Positions 7,924 to 8,052 of a stretch of 8,052 bases of DNA are shown here, piece after piece. The stretch is from Acidobacteriota bacterium. Lineage in GTDB: Bacteria > Acidobacteriota > Polarisedimenticolia > J045. Each line of letters starts with the position of its first letter. Within the stretch, counting starts at the first letter, position 1. The stretch spans positions 1-8,052 of the forward strand of contig JAMOQA010000483.1 in the NCBI GenBank assembly GCA_027064265.1, given 5' to 3'. The position numbers and the translations under genes were made by a program. Below the pieces are notes generated by a model that saw only the letters and a program-made list of their open reading frames with translations, did no database searches and was not told the DNA's origin.

Positions 7924-7942
7924 CACGGGGCGTCACGGGGCG
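7924..7942 (+). repeat. Two 9-base direct repeats one helical turn apart
   Basis: CACGGGGCG occurs at 7924-7932 and again at 7934-7942, a period of exactly 10 bases. CACG recurs at 7954, 20 bases after the second copy and so on the same face of the helix. The repeats sit just upstream of the sigma-54-like element, where an activator might bind. This is a pattern in the sequence only; the function is inferred. Confidence 0.4.
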
Positions 7943-7950
7943 GTTTCGGG

Positions 7951-7966
7951 CGGCACGCTTCTTGAA
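7951..7966 (+). promoter_or_regulatory. Possible sigma-54 (-24/-12) promoter for the plus-strand gene
   Basis: CGGCACG, 4 bases, then TTGAA, compared with the consensus TGGCACG, 4 bases, TTGC(A/T). Ten of 12 consensus positions match and the -24 GG is present. However, the usually invariant GC at -12 is GA, and that is a serious flaw. Transcription would begin near 7977, about 27 bases before the ATG at 8004. The -12 part also sits in a small dyad, GCTTC-TT-GAAGC (7957-7968). Confidence 0.25.
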
Positions 7967-7971
7967 GCACT

Positions 7972-7996
7972 CTCCCCGGGGCACCGTCCCCGGGAG
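7972..7996 (+). repeat. GC-rich inverted repeat overlapping the ribosome binding site of the plus-strand gene
   Basis: CTCCCCGGGG, a 6-base loop CACCGT, then CCCCGGGAG. The arms pair over 9 bases with one unpaired C in the left arm. The right arm overlaps the ribosome binding site GGGAGGAG (7992-7999) that lies 4 bases before the ATG at 8004. If transcription starts upstream of 7972, the folded RNA would hide that site. It may equally be a DNA operator, or simply reflect high GC content. Confidence 0.4.
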
Positions 7997-8003
7997 GAGA
8001 CCG

Positions 8004-8052
8004 ATGTCGACCGACAGGCCCAGCGACCGTCCAGCCCTCGAGGTGATCCCCG
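8004..8052 (+). CDS. Start of an unidentified divergent gene, cut by window edge
   Basis: Only the first 16 codons are visible, reading MSTDRPSDRPALEVIP. The start is supported by a strong ribosome binding site (GGGAGGAG, 7992-7999) and by its position opposite the transport operon, with several possible regulatory elements between. The visible residues are polar and Pro-rich with no signal peptide, so a soluble cytoplasmic protein is more likely than a membrane one. Nothing here identifies a family. It could be a regulator of the operon or an unrelated gene. Confidence 0.6.
   Translation, partial: MSTDRPSDRPALEVIP

Noticed and set aside
6819..7970. Upstream extension of the permease frame through the ATPase gene
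   Set aside because: The extension has no domain and overlaps the well-supported ATPase. The ATG at 6818, overlapping the ATPase stop, begins a typical ABC-2 permease N-terminus.

Overview
The window is very GC-rich DNA with G or C at most third codon positions and TGA as the stop at all three visible gene ends. The minus strand carries a tight four-gene transport operon. Its products are an ABC ATPase, a fused ABC permease with a large extracytoplasmic part, a lipoprotein membrane-fusion (adaptor) protein, and an RND pump subunit cut by the left edge. A lipoprotein adaptor next to an RND pump points to a two-membrane (Gram-negative type) bacterium. The base composition and the permease/M1-like fusion would fit high-GC phyla such as Acidobacteriota, Eisenbacteria-like lineages or Myxococcota, but the sequence alone does not decide the phylum.

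Layout, in the direction of transcription (right to left): ABC ATPase (7756-6815), permease/M1-like fusion (6818-3354), adaptor (3357-2260), RND pump (2255 to the left edge). The first two junctions are ATGA overlaps, and the last gap is only 4 bases. The genes are therefore almost certainly co-transcribed and translationally coupled. No outer-membrane channel of the TolC type is in view; it could lie beyond the left edge.

To the right, a 247-base divergent intergenic region (7757-8003) is rich in small symmetry elements. It holds a perfect 16-base palindrome, an imperfect inverted repeat sharing the same half-site, two 9-base direct repeats one helical turn apart, a near-match to a sigma-54 promoter, and a hairpin overlapping a strong ribosome binding site. 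It leads into a plus-strand gene of which only the first 16 codons are visible.

The most unusual object is the 1154-residue permease fusion. It has seven predicted membrane segments, then about 870 residues outside the membrane: an M1 aminopeptidase-like region without the zinc-binding HExxH motif, followed by a golvesin/Xly-like beta-sandwich. It looks like an ABC exporter subunit that has kept a peptidase fold as a binding or structural module and gained a possible ligand- or wall-binding domain. Its coupling to an adaptor and an RND pump raises the question of which transporter the adaptor serves.
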